Shown one piece after another: positions 10,035 to 21,157 of a DNA stretch of 64,000 nucleotides. Where the stretch lies: assembly GCF_000422845.1 (NCBI RefSeq), contig NZ_AUGV01000020.1, positions 1 to 64,000 of the forward strand. Direction: 5' to 3'. Positions within the stretch are counted from its first letter, which is position 1, and the number at the start of each line of letters is the position of its first letter. The stretch is from Oceanobacter kriegii DSM 6294. Its GTDB lineage: Bacteria > Pseudomonadota > Gammaproteobacteria > Pseudomonadales > Oceanobacteraceae. The notes beneath the pieces are model-generated. The model had not been told where the DNA came from and did not search any database. It was given only the letters and a program-made list of their open reading frames with translations. The position numbers and the translations under genes were made by a program.

Positions 10035-10733
10035 TTAGGTCCGCTTTTGCTGCAAGAACAGCTCGGCAAGGGCAAGATCTTCCGGTCGGGTGACCTTGAT
10101 GTTGTCGGCACGGCCCGCAACCAGACGCGGCTGATGGCCAAGATGCTCTATCGCCGAGGCTTCGTCGGTCACGCCAAAGCCGTCTGCGAGGCTCTGCTCG
10201 ATGGCTTGCGTGAGTAATCCCAGCGGGAAAACCTGTGGGGTCAGGGCATGCCAGAGCTGTTCGCGTTCGACTGTATGGTCGATGACCGTATCGCCCGCCG
10301 CATTGGTGATGCCACGCTTCATGGTATCGCGGGTGGGACTGGCCAGAATCGCGCCGGGGAAGCTCAACTGAGCAATCAGGGTGTCGAGATCGCTGTGAGC
10401 AAGGCATGGACGGGCAACGTCGTGTACCAGCACCCAGTCATCTGGCTGGCCAAATTCAGCGATGCACTTGAGGCCGTTCAATACAGAAAAGTAACGCTCC
10501 GGGCCGCCACTGGCGCGCACAATGCGTTCGTCGTTGGCAAATTCGGAGTTTGGCCAGTACGGGTCCTGATCGGACAACACCAGAACCAGTTGCCGGAACG
10601 CCGGGTAAGCCAGCAGGGTTTCGAGTGTATGATCAATCAGCAAACGCTGATTAAGGGAAAGGTATTGCTTGGGGCGGTCGGCTTGCATACGGGAACCAAC
10701 GCCCGCAGCGACCACCAAAGGCCAGATTGTCAT
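10035..10733 (-). CDS. ispD: 2-C-methyl-D-erythritol 4-phosphate cytidylyltransferase
   Basis: Third step of the MEP pathway, coupling CTP to methylerythritol 4-phosphate. The 232-residue protein has the nucleotide-binding N-terminus PLVVAAGVGSRM, the PKQY motif and the active-site segment DWVLVHDVARP. Its ATG overlaps the ftsB stop by 4 bases, so the two are translationally coupled; ispF follows, giving the common ftsB-ispD-ispF cluster. Confidence 0.96.
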   Translation of the reverse strand: MTIWPLVVAAGVGSRMQADRPKQYLSLNQRLLIDHTLETLLAYPAFRQLVLVLSDQDPYWPNSEFANDERIVRASGGPERYFSVLNGLKCIAEFGQPDDWVLVHDVARPCLAHSDLDTLIAQLSFPGAILASPTRDTMKRGITNAAGDTVIDHTVEREQLWHALTPQVFPLGLLTQAIEQSLADGFGVTDEASAIEHLGHQPRLVAGRADNIKVTRPEDLALAELFLQQKRT

Positions 10734-11023
10734 TTACCAGGCTCTACAAACAGAATCAGGGTTTCACCGTCTTCAACCAGCCCAAGGTCTTCGCGGGCTT
10801 TTTCTTCCAGAATGGCAGTGCCGTGACGCAGGTCGGCCACTTCCAGATGCATCTGGGTGTTGCTGTCGTCGAGTACCCGAATGTCTTCCGCAATGCGTTC
10901 GATCTGACGGCCCAGCTGCTTGCTGGCCAGTACGCCGCTGTCGTCCCACCAGATGCGGTATTGCAAGATCAGCAATAACAGCACACCAATGGTCAGCAGA
11001 ATACGTTGGGTCAGCAGGGTCAT
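10730..11023 (-). CDS. ftsB: Cell division protein FtsB
   Basis: Small bitopic membrane protein of the FtsQLB division complex. The product has a short N-terminal cytoplasmic stretch, one membrane segment (RILLTIGVLLLLILQYRIW) and a coiled coil (about residues 30-70) followed by ILEEKAREDLGLVEDGE, typical of FtsB. The longest frame starts at 11041, but the ATG at 11023 (MTLLTQ) has CGGA 8 bases upstream and removes six poorly conserved residues, so 97 residues are annotated. It overlaps ispD by 4 bases and follows eno after a strong hairpin. Confidence 0.92.
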   Translation of the reverse strand: MTLLTQRILLTIGVLLLLILQYRIWWDDSGVLASKQLGRQIERIAEDIRVLDDSNTQMHLEVADLRHGTAILEEKAREDLGLVEDGETLILFVEPGK

Positions 11024-11104
11024 GTTGAAGTCCGAATGCATGAATGGTCGTTGGGAAGCTCCGGCAACCCGAACGGTGACGGGTTATTCAGAGGGCTCAG
11101 ACAC

Positions 11105-11134
11105 AACAAAACCGGGTCAGTGCCCGGTTTTGTT
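11105..11134 (-). terminator. Perfect 12-bp inverted repeat between eno and ftsB
   Basis: AACAAAACCGGG, a 6-nt loop and CCCGGTTTTGTT form a perfect 12-bp stem whose minus-strand 3' arm is T rich. It lies 16 bases after the eno stop and about 80 bases before the ftsB start, and should end or attenuate the abundant eno transcript ahead of ftsB-ispD-ispF. Confidence 0.85.
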
Positions 11135-11150
11135 AATCAAGGTTAGACGA

Positions 11151-12533
<1,383 letters not shown>

Positions 12534-12537
12534 TCAA

Positions 12538-14697
<2,160 letters not shown>

Positions 14698-15702
14698 ATG
14701 AACACGGCAACCGCACGAACGGAGTCAAAAGACTCCGAAAACACCGGCTCTGACACTAGCACCGCCAACAGCGATCAGCGCTTTGGCCTGTTACTGGCGC
14801 TCTGTGCCGCTACCCTGTTTTCCACCAAGCCCATCATTATCAAGTGGCTGTATGCCGAAGGCGTCGATACCTTGCCCTTGATGTGGCTGCGACTTTCCAT
14901 CGCCCTGCCCTTTTATCTGGTGATCGGCTGGCTAGCGTTTCGCAAACGCACTGTGCCGGTAACCGTCGCAGCGGTCGTCAAAGCCATGGCCGTTGGTTTG
15001 CTGGGCTACTACCTGGCATCACTGCTCGACTTGTTAGGACTTCAGTACGTCAGCGCCCAGCTGGAGCGACTGGTGTTGTACGCCTACCCGTCCATCGTCG
15101 TGGTGCTGGGCATTGTGCTGTTCGGCAAAGCCTTTAACAAAGCGATCGTATTGCCGCTGCTTTTAACCTATGCCGGGCTGCTGTTTATGTACGGCAATGA
15201 CCTGACCATGCTGTCGGCCAGCAGTGAACAGGCAGCCTTTGCCTCAGATTCCAATGAATTATTGATCGGCAGCTTGCTGGTACTGGGCAGCGCCTTATCG
15301 TTTGCCTTCTACCTTGTGTACAGCAAACCCTGTATTCAACAACTCGGCAGCGTGTTGTTCACCAGCATCGCCATGACCTCGGCTACGTTTGCCACCCTGA
15401 TACACAACAGTGTCAGCGGTTGGATCACCGGCGAGCCTATGGTGTTACTGCCGGACTATTCGCTGGACGTTTGGCTGGGAATTATTGGTCTTGCGGTCTT
15501 TGCCACCGTCGTGCCGTCGTTTCTGGTCAGCACCGCCATTGGCCGTATCGGCCCAGAGAAAACCAGCATGAGCGGCACCCTTGGGCCGGTTGCCACCACC
15601 CTGATGGCGGTATGGTTGCTGGACGAGCCGATGTCGCTGTTCAGCGTTGCAGGTATGGCATTGGTGGTGTTTGGGGTATGGCGTTTGAGTAAGGTGAAAT
15701 AG
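14698..15702 (+). CDS. EamA/DMT-family inner-membrane transporter
   Basis: A 334-residue protein with about ten membrane segments in two EamA repeats (about 30-160 and 195-330), after a 25-residue polar N-terminus rich in Thr and Ser. Typical EamA features are the early STKPIIIKWLY, YVSAQLERLVLYAYPSIVVVLG in the first repeat and GPEKTSMSGTLGPVATTLMA in the second. The ribosome site AAAGGA lies 7 bases before the ATG. Such proteins export amino acids or other metabolites; the substrate cannot be read from sequence. No operon partner is evident. Confidence 0.9.
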   Translation: MNTATARTESKDSENTGSDTSTANSDQRFGLLLALCAATLFSTKPIIIKWLYAEGVDTLPLMWLRLSIALPFYLVIGWLAFRKRTVPVTVAAVVKAMAVGLLGYYLASLLDLLGLQYVSAQLERLVLYAYPSIVVVLGIVLFGKAFNKAIVLPLLLTYAGLLFMYGNDLTMLSASSEQAAFASDSNELLIGSLLVLGSALSFAFYLVYSKPCIQQLGSVLFTSIAMTSATFATLIHNSVSGWITGEPMVLLPDYSLDVWLGIIGLAVFATVVPSFLVSTAIGRIGPEKTSMSGTLGPVATTLMAVWLLDEPMSLFSVAGMALVVFGVWRLSKVK

Positions 15703-15770
15703 CCCATCGGCAGCAAGCTGTATTTCACAAAAAGCAGCTGGCTACCACAAACATTCGGCGATCATATACT

Positions 15771-15793
15771 GTGGGAGAGAGCTTGCTCTCGAA
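15771..15793 (+). repeat. REP-like palindrome, GTGGGAG type
   Basis: GTGGGAGAGAGCTTGCTCTCGAA: a 6-bp stem GAGAGC-TT-GCTCTC after a GTGGGAG head. The same element recurs at 30649. About 60 bases to the left is a partial inverted copy (CGGCAGCAAGCTG), so the two resemble a BIME-type pair between the converging EamA and LysR genes. Confidence 0.7.
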
Positions 15794-15797
15794 TAGC

Positions 15798-16706
15798 CTA
15801 GGACGTCACCAACACATCGGCGGCGGCTTTGACGACGGCCTCGCGCAAACCGCGCATGGCCGGGCTTTCGGTTTGCCAGTAGTGCCAATACAGCGGCACG
15901 TCGAGGTGATAGCCCGGCACCACATCCACCAGCGCGCCGCTGTCGAGTAAATCCTGCACCTGTATTTGCGGCATCATGCCGTAACCCAACCCGGCTGCGG
16001 CCATACGAATAAACCCTCCCGCCGATGGGCAAATGTGGTAACGCTGAGGCTCCGGTGTTTGCGGGTGCGGTGTATGAGGTGCAACGGTGCGCAAAAAACG
16101 GTGTTGCAGTTGGTCGTCTTGGTTAAAGATCAGACTGGGCAGCTCCCCCAGCGGTGGTTGTGGTTGCCCCAACGGTTGGCCGCACTGGTGGCGTTCAACA
16201 AACCCAGGACTGGCCAGCGCCCGATATCGCAAAATTCCCATCGGTTCGGCCAAGCCGCCATTCACCGGGTGTGCTTCGGCACAAATACAGGCCATCACTT
16301 CGCCGTTTTTCATACGGCGCAAGCCCACGTCCTGATCTTCCACCAGCAGCTCGAAATCCATTCGTTCGGCTTGCTCCGCCTGTGCCAGTGCCGCGGGTAA
16401 CCAGGTGTCGAGGGAATCGGCGTTCACCGCCAAGCGCACTCGTAAGCTGCCGGTTTCTTCATCCGGCAACAGCAAGCCTTGCTCCAATTGCTGCACCTGC
16501 TGCAAATGGTTGGCAAGTTTTTGGCCCAGTTCGGTCGGTTTTGGGGGCGTGGTTCTGAGCAGTACCGGCTGGCCGAGTTTGAATTCCAGCTGGCGAATGC
16601 GCTGGCTGACCGCCGATTGACTGACGTTCAAACGCTGCGCCGCACGTTCAAAACCACGGGCTTCAATCACCGCTGCCAGAGCCTGTAACGCGCGATAGTC
16701 GATCAT
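15798..16706 (-). CDS. LysR-family regulator, ArgP-like
   Basis: Cytoplasmic transcription factor of 302 residues with the N-terminal winged helix-turn-helix (ALAAVIEARGFERAAQRLNVSQSAVSQRIRQLE) and a C-terminal effector domain. The N-terminus IDYRALQALAAVIE and KLGQPVLLRTTPPKPTELG match the ArgP/IciA/LysG branch, which controls amino-acid exporters in response to lysine or arginine. It is transcribed away from a LysE-type exporter across a 178-bp space with repeated CTTATAT boxes, the normal ArgP-ArgO/LysG-LysE layout, so the exporter is its expected target. Confidence 0.9.
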   Translation of the reverse strand: MIDYRALQALAAVIEARGFERAAQRLNVSQSAVSQRIRQLEFKLGQPVLLRTTPPKPTELGQKLANHLQQVQQLEQGLLLPDEETGSLRVRLAVNADSLDTWLPAALAQAEQAERMDFELLVEDQDVGLRRMKNGEVMACICAEAHPVNGGLAEPMGILRYRALASPGFVERHQCGQPLGQPQPPLGELPSLIFNQDDQLQHRFLRTVAPHTPHPQTPEPQRYHICPSAGGFIRMAAAGLGYGMMPQIQVQDLLDSGALVDVVPGYHLDVPLYWHYWQTESPAMRGLREAVVKAAADVLVTS

Positions 16707-16714
16707 AAGCCAAC

Positions 16715-16750
16715 CTTATATCCCATTAGATTTATGATTTGGACTTATAT
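16715..16750. promoter_or_regulatory. Direct CTTATAT repeats, candidate LysR operator
   Basis: Two identical CTTATAT boxes (16715-16721 and 16744-16750) lie 29 bp apart, close to three helical turns, in the A/T-rich divergent region between the ArgP-like gene and the LysE-type gene. LysR regulators bind such spaced sites, so this is a candidate; no binding motif for this protein is known to me. Confidence 0.4.
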
Positions 16751-16884
16751 CAGTCTGATCACTAATCTTCCACCCAGTCGCTGATGCCACTGCGGTTTCT
16801 GCGCCAGATTTATCACGGCATCGCCTGCGCAACGATGCCAAGAAAACAATCGCTGAACCTCCACGTTTTAGAAGAAGAACCACC

Positions 16885-17508
16885 ATGTCTGATTTACTGA
16901 TTCACATCCAACCTGCGCTGACCGGCTTTGCCATTACCATGGGCCTGATCGTGGCGATTGGCGCCCAGAATGCCTGGATTTTGCAAAAGAGCCTGCGTGG
17001 CGAAAACCCGTGGACCATCGCCAGTGTGTGCATTGCGCTGGATGTGGTGCTGGTGTCGGTGGGTGTGTTTGGACTGGATTACATTCAGGGCCTGATTCCG
17101 GGACTGGTGCCGGTGTTAACCTGGATGGGCGTTGCCCTGCTGCTGTGGTTGGCCTTTCAAGCCTTCGGGCGAGCCATGCAAAGCGGCGATGGACTGGTGG
17201 CTGCGGGACCAGCTGAAGCGGTCAGTCCATGGAAAAGCGCTGGTCAGGTGATGGCCCTGTCACTGATTAACCCACACGTTTATCTGGATACCGTGGTATT
17301 GATTGGCAGCGTTGGTGCACAACAATCCCACCCCGGCGTGTTTGTGATTGGCGCTGCTATGGGGTCTACCTTGTGGTTCTGTACGCTGGTGACCGGCGCC
17401 AAGAAGCTGCGCCCTTACCTGACCTCGGCCCGTCATTGGCAAATTCTGGATGCCACCACAGGCTCTGTACTGGTGCTGGTAGCGCTGTCGATTGCGCCGA
17501 TTTGGTAA
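16885..17508 (+). CDS. LysE/ArgO-family amino-acid exporter
   Basis: A 207-residue inner-membrane protein with about six membrane segments. The N-terminal block GFAITMGLIVAIGAQNAWILQKSL and the central MALSLINPHVYLDTVVLIGS are diagnostic for the LysE/ArgO family, which exports basic amino acids (arginine, lysine, canavanine). Its neighbour is a divergent ArgP-like regulator, which fits induction by the exported amino acid. The stop is followed within 5 bases by a 7-bp tandem array. Confidence 0.93.
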   Translation: MSDLLIHIQPALTGFAITMGLIVAIGAQNAWILQKSLRGENPWTIASVCIALDVVLVSVGVFGLDYIQGLIPGLVPVLTWMGVALLLWLAFQAFGRAMQSGDGLVAAGPAEAVSPWKSAGQVMALSLINPHVYLDTVVLIGSVGAQQSHPGVFVIGAAMGSTLWFCTLVTGAKKLRPYLTSARHWQILDATTGSVLVLVALSIAPIW

Positions 17509-17513
17509 AAACG

Positions 17514-17597
17514 TCGGATGTCGGATGTCGGATGTCGGATGTCGGATGTCGGATGTCGGATGTCGGATGTCGGATGTCGGATGTCGGATGTCGGATG
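17514..17597. repeat. Perfect 7-bp tandem array, 12 copies of TCGGATG
   Basis: Twelve uninterrupted, identical copies of TCGGATG, beginning 5 bases after the exporter stop codon. Because the unit is 7 bp, all three frames are read through in turn. Perfect identity points to recent expansion by slippage, so copy number is probably variable between strains. It is followed by a long palindrome and a REP-like element. Confidence 0.97.
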
Positions 17598-17610
17598 TCA
17601 TCAGAACCGT

Positions 17611-17659
17611 CGTAGGCTGGGCCCTGCCCAGCAATCGTTGGGCGGGGCCCAACCTACGA
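17611..17659. repeat. Long imperfect palindrome with CGTAGG ends
   Basis: The left arm CGTAGGCTGGGCCCTGCCCA and right arm TGGGCGGGGCCCAACCTACG are inverted copies with only a few mismatches around a short AT-rich centre. Each arm itself contains a GGGCCC-type palindrome. Sequences of this GTAGG-TGGGC type are dispersed intergenic repeats in many gammaproteobacteria. It sits between the 7-bp array and a REP-like element. Confidence 0.75.
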
Positions 17660-17755
17660 ATATGCCATGCTGCGAGGGTCAAACCGTAATGTCAGATGGC
17701 AGTCGCTTCGCGCCTTTATCAAACCTACGAGATTCACCTGATATGAGCAGTACGT

Positions 17756-17780
17756 TGTAGGAGCGAATTTATTCGCGAAA
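17756..17780 (+). repeat. REP-like palindrome, GTAGGAG type with GCGAAT stem
   Basis: TGTAGGAGCGAATTTATTCGCGAAA: head GTAGGA, stem GCGAAT-TT-ATTCGC, tail GAA. Same architecture as the elements at 15771, 26469 and 30649 with a different but self-complementary stem. Confidence 0.75.
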
Positions 17781-17799
17781 CACAGACCCCAGGCTATCC

Positions 17800-18570
17800 T
17801 CACACCGGATTATCAATATCCACAAAGGTCACTTTCACGCCGAATTCGGTTTCCAGATGCTGGCCCAGCGCCCGGGCACCATAGCGTTCGGTGGCGTGGT
17901 GGCCAGCGCTGTAGAAGTGGGTGCCGGTTTCGCGGGCAAGGTGTACTGCCGGTTCGTTGATTTCGCCGGTAATAAAGGCATCCACACCGGCGTCCACCGC
18001 CAGTTGCAAATACCCTTGTGCGCCCCCCGTACACCAGGCCACGGTTTCAACGATGTCTTCGTTTTCGCCAATGTGCAGCGGCTCGCGGTCGAGCTTTGAC
18101 GCAATCCACTGGCTGAATTCAGCGGCGGTCATGGCTTTGGGTAGTTTACCAATAGAGCCCGGTGTCGATGGGTCAAGCGGGTCAATCGGTCCGGTGGTTT
18201 CCAATTCCAGCAGATCGGCCAGCTGCGCGTTGTTGCCCAGCTCCGGGTGAACATCCAGCGGCAAGTGGTAAGCGATCAGGTTAATGTCGTGCTGCAGCAG
18301 CGCTTTCAGGCGTTCTTTTTTTATCCCGACCACCCGCTGGTCTTCGCCTTTCCAGAAATAGCCATGGTGTACCAGCAAGGTATCGGCACCCAGTTCAATG
18401 GCTTCTTCAATCAATGCCTGACTGGCGGTCACGCCCGTCACGATGTGATGAATGCGCTCGCGGCCTTCCACTTGCAAACCATTGGGGCAGTAGTCCCGGG
18501 TGCGGCGGGATTGCAGCAAATTTTCAAGATGCGTCAGTAATTGCTTTCGATCGATGGCCGTTTCCAACAT
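17800..18570 (-). CDS. Nif3-like dinuclear metal-centre protein (YbgI family)
   Basis: A 256-residue protein of the Nif3/YbgI (GTP cyclohydrolase I type 2-like) family. Metal-ligand motifs are visible: [33 protein letters not shown] and [20 protein letters not shown]. The biochemical role of the family is unsettled. It is divergent from the AlgW/DegS-type protease, the same pairing as in Pseudomonas aeruginosa. The two longest frames overlap, but the protease start used here (18712) leaves a normal intergenic promoter space. Confidence 0.93.
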   Translation of the reverse strand: MLETAIDRKQLLTHLENLLQSRRTRDYCPNGLQVEGRERIHHIVTGVTASQALIEEAIELGADTLLVHHGYFWKGEDQRVVGIKKERLKALLQHDINLIAYHLPLDVHPELGNNAQLADLLELETTGPIDPLDPSTPGSIGKLPKAMTAAEFSQWIASKLDREPLHIGENEDIVETVAWCTGGAQGYLQLAVDAGVDAFITGEINEPAVHLARETGTHFYSAGHHATERYGARALGQHLETEFGVKVTFVDIDNPV

Positions 18571-18711
18571 GATGCTTCCAGACTATTTTCGTTATGGCGA
18601 CAGACTGGCAGAATACCCGCTATTACCCCTGTTTTTAAATGGCCTGCCGCACGCTACCGGTTACCGCCGCGTATTTGGCATTGGCCTGCTTCCTCAAGGA
18701 GACTCTATCGG

Positions 18712-19944
18712 ATGGCAAGATATTCCTTCGTACACTCATTGCTGGTTCCAGCACTGGTTGGCTTGTGCGTTGCTTTGATGATCTTGCTTTGGGCACCCCA
18801 GTGGATAACCGGCGAAACCGCAACCACCAGCCCGCTGCCACCTGCACCAGTAACCGATACCGAACAACCGGCCGACGTAACGCCGCTGCCGGCCATTGTC
18901 GACGACGTTGAAACAGCCGCTCCAGCAACCGAAGCCATGCCGTTTGTGGCCAGCTACGCCAACGCCGTTGAGCGCGCCGCCCCTGCGGTTGTGAATATTT
19001 ACACCAGCAAGGTGATTCGTCGTACCGCGCATCCGCTCTACAACGACCCGATTTTCAAACGCTATCTGGAATCGAACCCGGAGCCGAGCGAACGCATTCA
19101 GTCGAGCCTGGGGTCTGGCGTCATCATGACCTCTGACGGCTACATCCTGACCAACAACCACGTGGTAAAGGATGCCGACCAGATTGTGGTGGCGTTGCAC
19201 GACGGTCGTGAAGCCAAGGCATCACTGATTGGTACCGACCCCGAAGCCGATCTGGCGCTGTTGAAAATCACGTTAGAAAAGCTGCCGCACATTACCCCGG
19301 CCGGTTCACACAAGATGCGGGTTGGTGACGTCGTGCTGGCCATTGGTAATCCGTTTGGTGTTGGCCAGACCGTCACCCAGGGCATTGTGTCGGCAACCGG
19401 GCGCAACCAGTTGGGTCTGAACACCTACGAAAACTACATTCAGACCGACGCAGCGATTAACCCGGGCAACTCGGGCGGCGCGTTGGTAAACGCCTGGGGC
19501 GAGTTGGTAGGCATCAACACCGCAATTTACTCCCAAAGCGGCGGCAGTGAAGGCATTGGCTTTGCCATTCCGGTCGACGTGGCTCAACGTACCCTGAAAG
19601 ACATTTCCGAACACGGCGTCGCCATTCGCGGCTGGCTTGGCATCGAAGTACAGGAAGCCACGCCCAAGCTGCTGTCTGCGTTGGCCTTACCCGACGCGCT
19701 GGAAGGTTTGATTGTGACGGGGATTTATGAAGAAGGCCCGGCCGACCGTTCCGGCCTGACCGTGGGCGATATCATCGTCAAGATTAACGAGCAGGATGCC
19801 AGCGATGCCCGCGCGTCCATGAATCAGATTGCCGCTTTGCGCCCGGGCGACCGCATCCAGCTGGAGTTCATTCGTAACGGCAAGATCAACAAAACCGAAG
19901 CGATTGCCGGTCAACGCGGTCAGCCACAGCAGCCCGCTGGTTGA
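18712..19944 (+). CDS. algW: Periplasmic serine protease of the DegS/AlgW type
   Basis: Membrane-anchored HtrA-family protease that, in Pseudomonas and E. coli, senses misfolded outer-membrane proteins and starts cleavage of the anti-sigma factor for the envelope-stress sigma factor. A membrane anchor near residues 6-27 (FVHSLLVPALVGLCVALMIL) is followed by a Pro/Thr-rich linker, a trypsin-like domain with the triad H150 (TNNHVV), D180 (EADLAL) and S254 (NPGNSGGA), and one PDZ domain (about 300-395). One PDZ plus an anchor marks DegS/AlgW and not DegP. The longest frame starts at 18541 but the ATG at 18712 has AAGGAG upstream and begins the anchor; 410 residues. Adjacent to the divergent Nif3-like gene. 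Confidence 0.93.
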   Translation: MARYSFVHSLLVPALVGLCVALMILLWAPQWITGETATTSPLPPAPVTDTEQPADVTPLPAIVDDVETAAPATEAMPFVASYANAVERAAPAVVNIYTSKVIRRTAHPLYNDPIFKRYLESNPEPSERIQSSLGSGVIMTSDGYILTNNHVVKDADQIVVALHDGREAKASLIGTDPEADLALLKITLEKLPHITPAGSHKMRVGDVVLAIGNPFGVGQTVTQGIVSATGRNQLGLNTYENYIQTDAAINPGNSGGALVNAWGELVGINTAIYSQSGGSEGIGFAIPVDVAQRTLKDISEHGVAIRGWLGIEVQEATPKLLSALALPDALEGLIVTGIYEEGPADRSGLTVGDIIVKINEQDASDARASMNQIAALRPGDRIQLEFIRNGKINKTEAIAGQRGQPQQPAG

Positions 19945-21081
19945 TCAGCGTTGTAACTCTTTCAGACCGGAGTAGCGAAAAGCTTCTTTCATCAGCCGGT
20001 CGATCTCGTCTCCGGTCATGTGGTTGTTCACCACCGTGATGCGCCCGAGGTAAATCTCGGGCACTTCGTCTTGCCGACCTTGCAGGTAATAGCGAACGGC
20101 TTCGGCGGTAGCCACGCCCACGTCGTCGCTCATGCGCATCGGTGTGGCGTCGAGCTTGCCTTCACGAATCTTCTGAATTTCCCTGCGGGTGCCGCCCCAA
20201 CCGGTAATGTACAGGTCGTGATGGGCATCACGGCGGTCTGCTTCTTCAATAGCGCCCATGGTCATCGCTGTATTGGCGTTATGCAGCACGTAGATTTCCG
20301 GGAAGTTTTTCAGAATCAGCGCCGCACCATCGGCACCACCGGCCTTCTGATACTGGCCAAAATGTTCGTACAGATTGATCCAGTGACCTTCCGACTCGAC
20401 ACAGTCCTTGAACTCCTGCGAACGCTGCTGATCGGTAACCCCGGGAATCCCCCGGTTCATGCCAAAGTACAAATCCGGCCCCAGTTCTTGCAGCAGAAAA
20501 TCACACATGGCCTGCGCCCCCTGCGAACTGGAAAAGTCGAACCAGGCCGCTGGCTTGTGGGACCACTCCTCATCCGGGGTATGAAACGCCCAGATAAAGG
20601 TGCTGAACTGTTGCTCTGCTGACAAGCGCTGAATGTTGGATGCCTGCACTTGCAGTTCGGTAGGGCCCAAAATCACAAAGTCGAATTCGTCAGCACGTTT
20701 CAACACCTCGTCGGTATGCCGATCCTGCAACGAATGCTCCAGCTGGGCAGAGCTGAACTCGGTGATGTTGTAGTCAATGTTCAGCTCGTCCAAACGCGAT
20801 TTCATGGCCACAAAGTTACGGTCCCAGAAGTCCGATATGTCGGCATTTGGGTAAATCAAGGCGATCGAAACCGGGCTGTTTTGCTCCAGTGCCGGTGGCT
20901 GGCTTGGGGCGCTGACCACCTGCTGGAAAGCACGCTCAACCGTGTTTTCCGACGCAGGGTCAGTCACCGACTCGGTCTTTGACGCCGGCACCGGCCCTGT
21001 CGACGCATGCGCCGCAGCCGCCAACACCAATGTGGAAAGTTTCAGGAACAGGCGGGTGGTTATGGTCACAGGCAAGCGCAT
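19945..21081 (-). CDS. LuxP-like periplasmic binding protein
   Basis: Type-1 periplasmic binding protein of 378 residues. The start at 21081 (MRLPVTITTRLFLKLS) gives a signal peptide cleaved after AHA (26); the longer frame to 21186 would add a non-signal extension and overlap the divergent gene. The C-terminal half, from memory, resembles Vibrio LuxP closely: ITGWGGTRREIQKIREGKLD, PMRMSDDVGVATAEA and MKEAFRYSG. Positions matching LuxP ligand residues appear partly kept (S83, W86, R220, R316) and partly changed (D81 where LuxP has Gln; no Asn before HTP at 167-169). A related but different ligand from AI-2 is therefore possible. It is divergent from a second binding protein and a GGDEF-EAL protein, suggesting it feeds that sensor as LuxP does LuxQ or TorT does TorS. 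Confidence 0.85.
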   Translation of the reverse strand: MRLPVTITTRLFLKLSTLVLAAAAHASTGPVPASKTESVTDPASENTVERAFQQVVSAPSQPPALEQNSPVSIALIYPNADISDFWDRNFVAMKSRLDELNIDYNITEFSSAQLEHSLQDRHTDEVLKRADEFDFVILGPTELQVQASNIQRLSAEQQFSTFIWAFHTPDEEWSHKPAAWFDFSSSQGAQAMCDFLLQELGPDLYFGMNRGIPGVTDQQRSQEFKDCVESEGHWINLYEHFGQYQKAGGADGAALILKNFPEIYVLHNANTAMTMGAIEEADRRDAHHDLYITGWGGTRREIQKIREGKLDATPMRMSDDVGVATAEAVRYYLQGRQDEVPEIYLGRITVVNNHMTGDEIDRLMKEAFRYSGLKELQR

Positions 21082-21119
21082 CGCATCAAACCCCAATCGA
21101 TAAAGCACAACAACATGCC

Positions 21120-21125
21120 TATAAT
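21120..21125 (+). promoter_or_regulatory. Candidate -10 element in the divergent sensory promoter
   Basis: A perfect TATAAT lies 33 bases before the ATG at 21158 in the 76-bp space between the two binding-protein genes. No good -35 is present at the expected distance, so an activator may be needed or the hexamer may be fortuitous. Confidence 0.35.
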
Positions 21126-21157
21126 ACATAGCAAATAACAATTTGTGCCGCAGCAGT

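Noticed and set aside
17514-17597. CRISPR array
   Set aside because: The repeat is 7 bp with no spacers and no cas genes are present; it is a simple tandem repeat.
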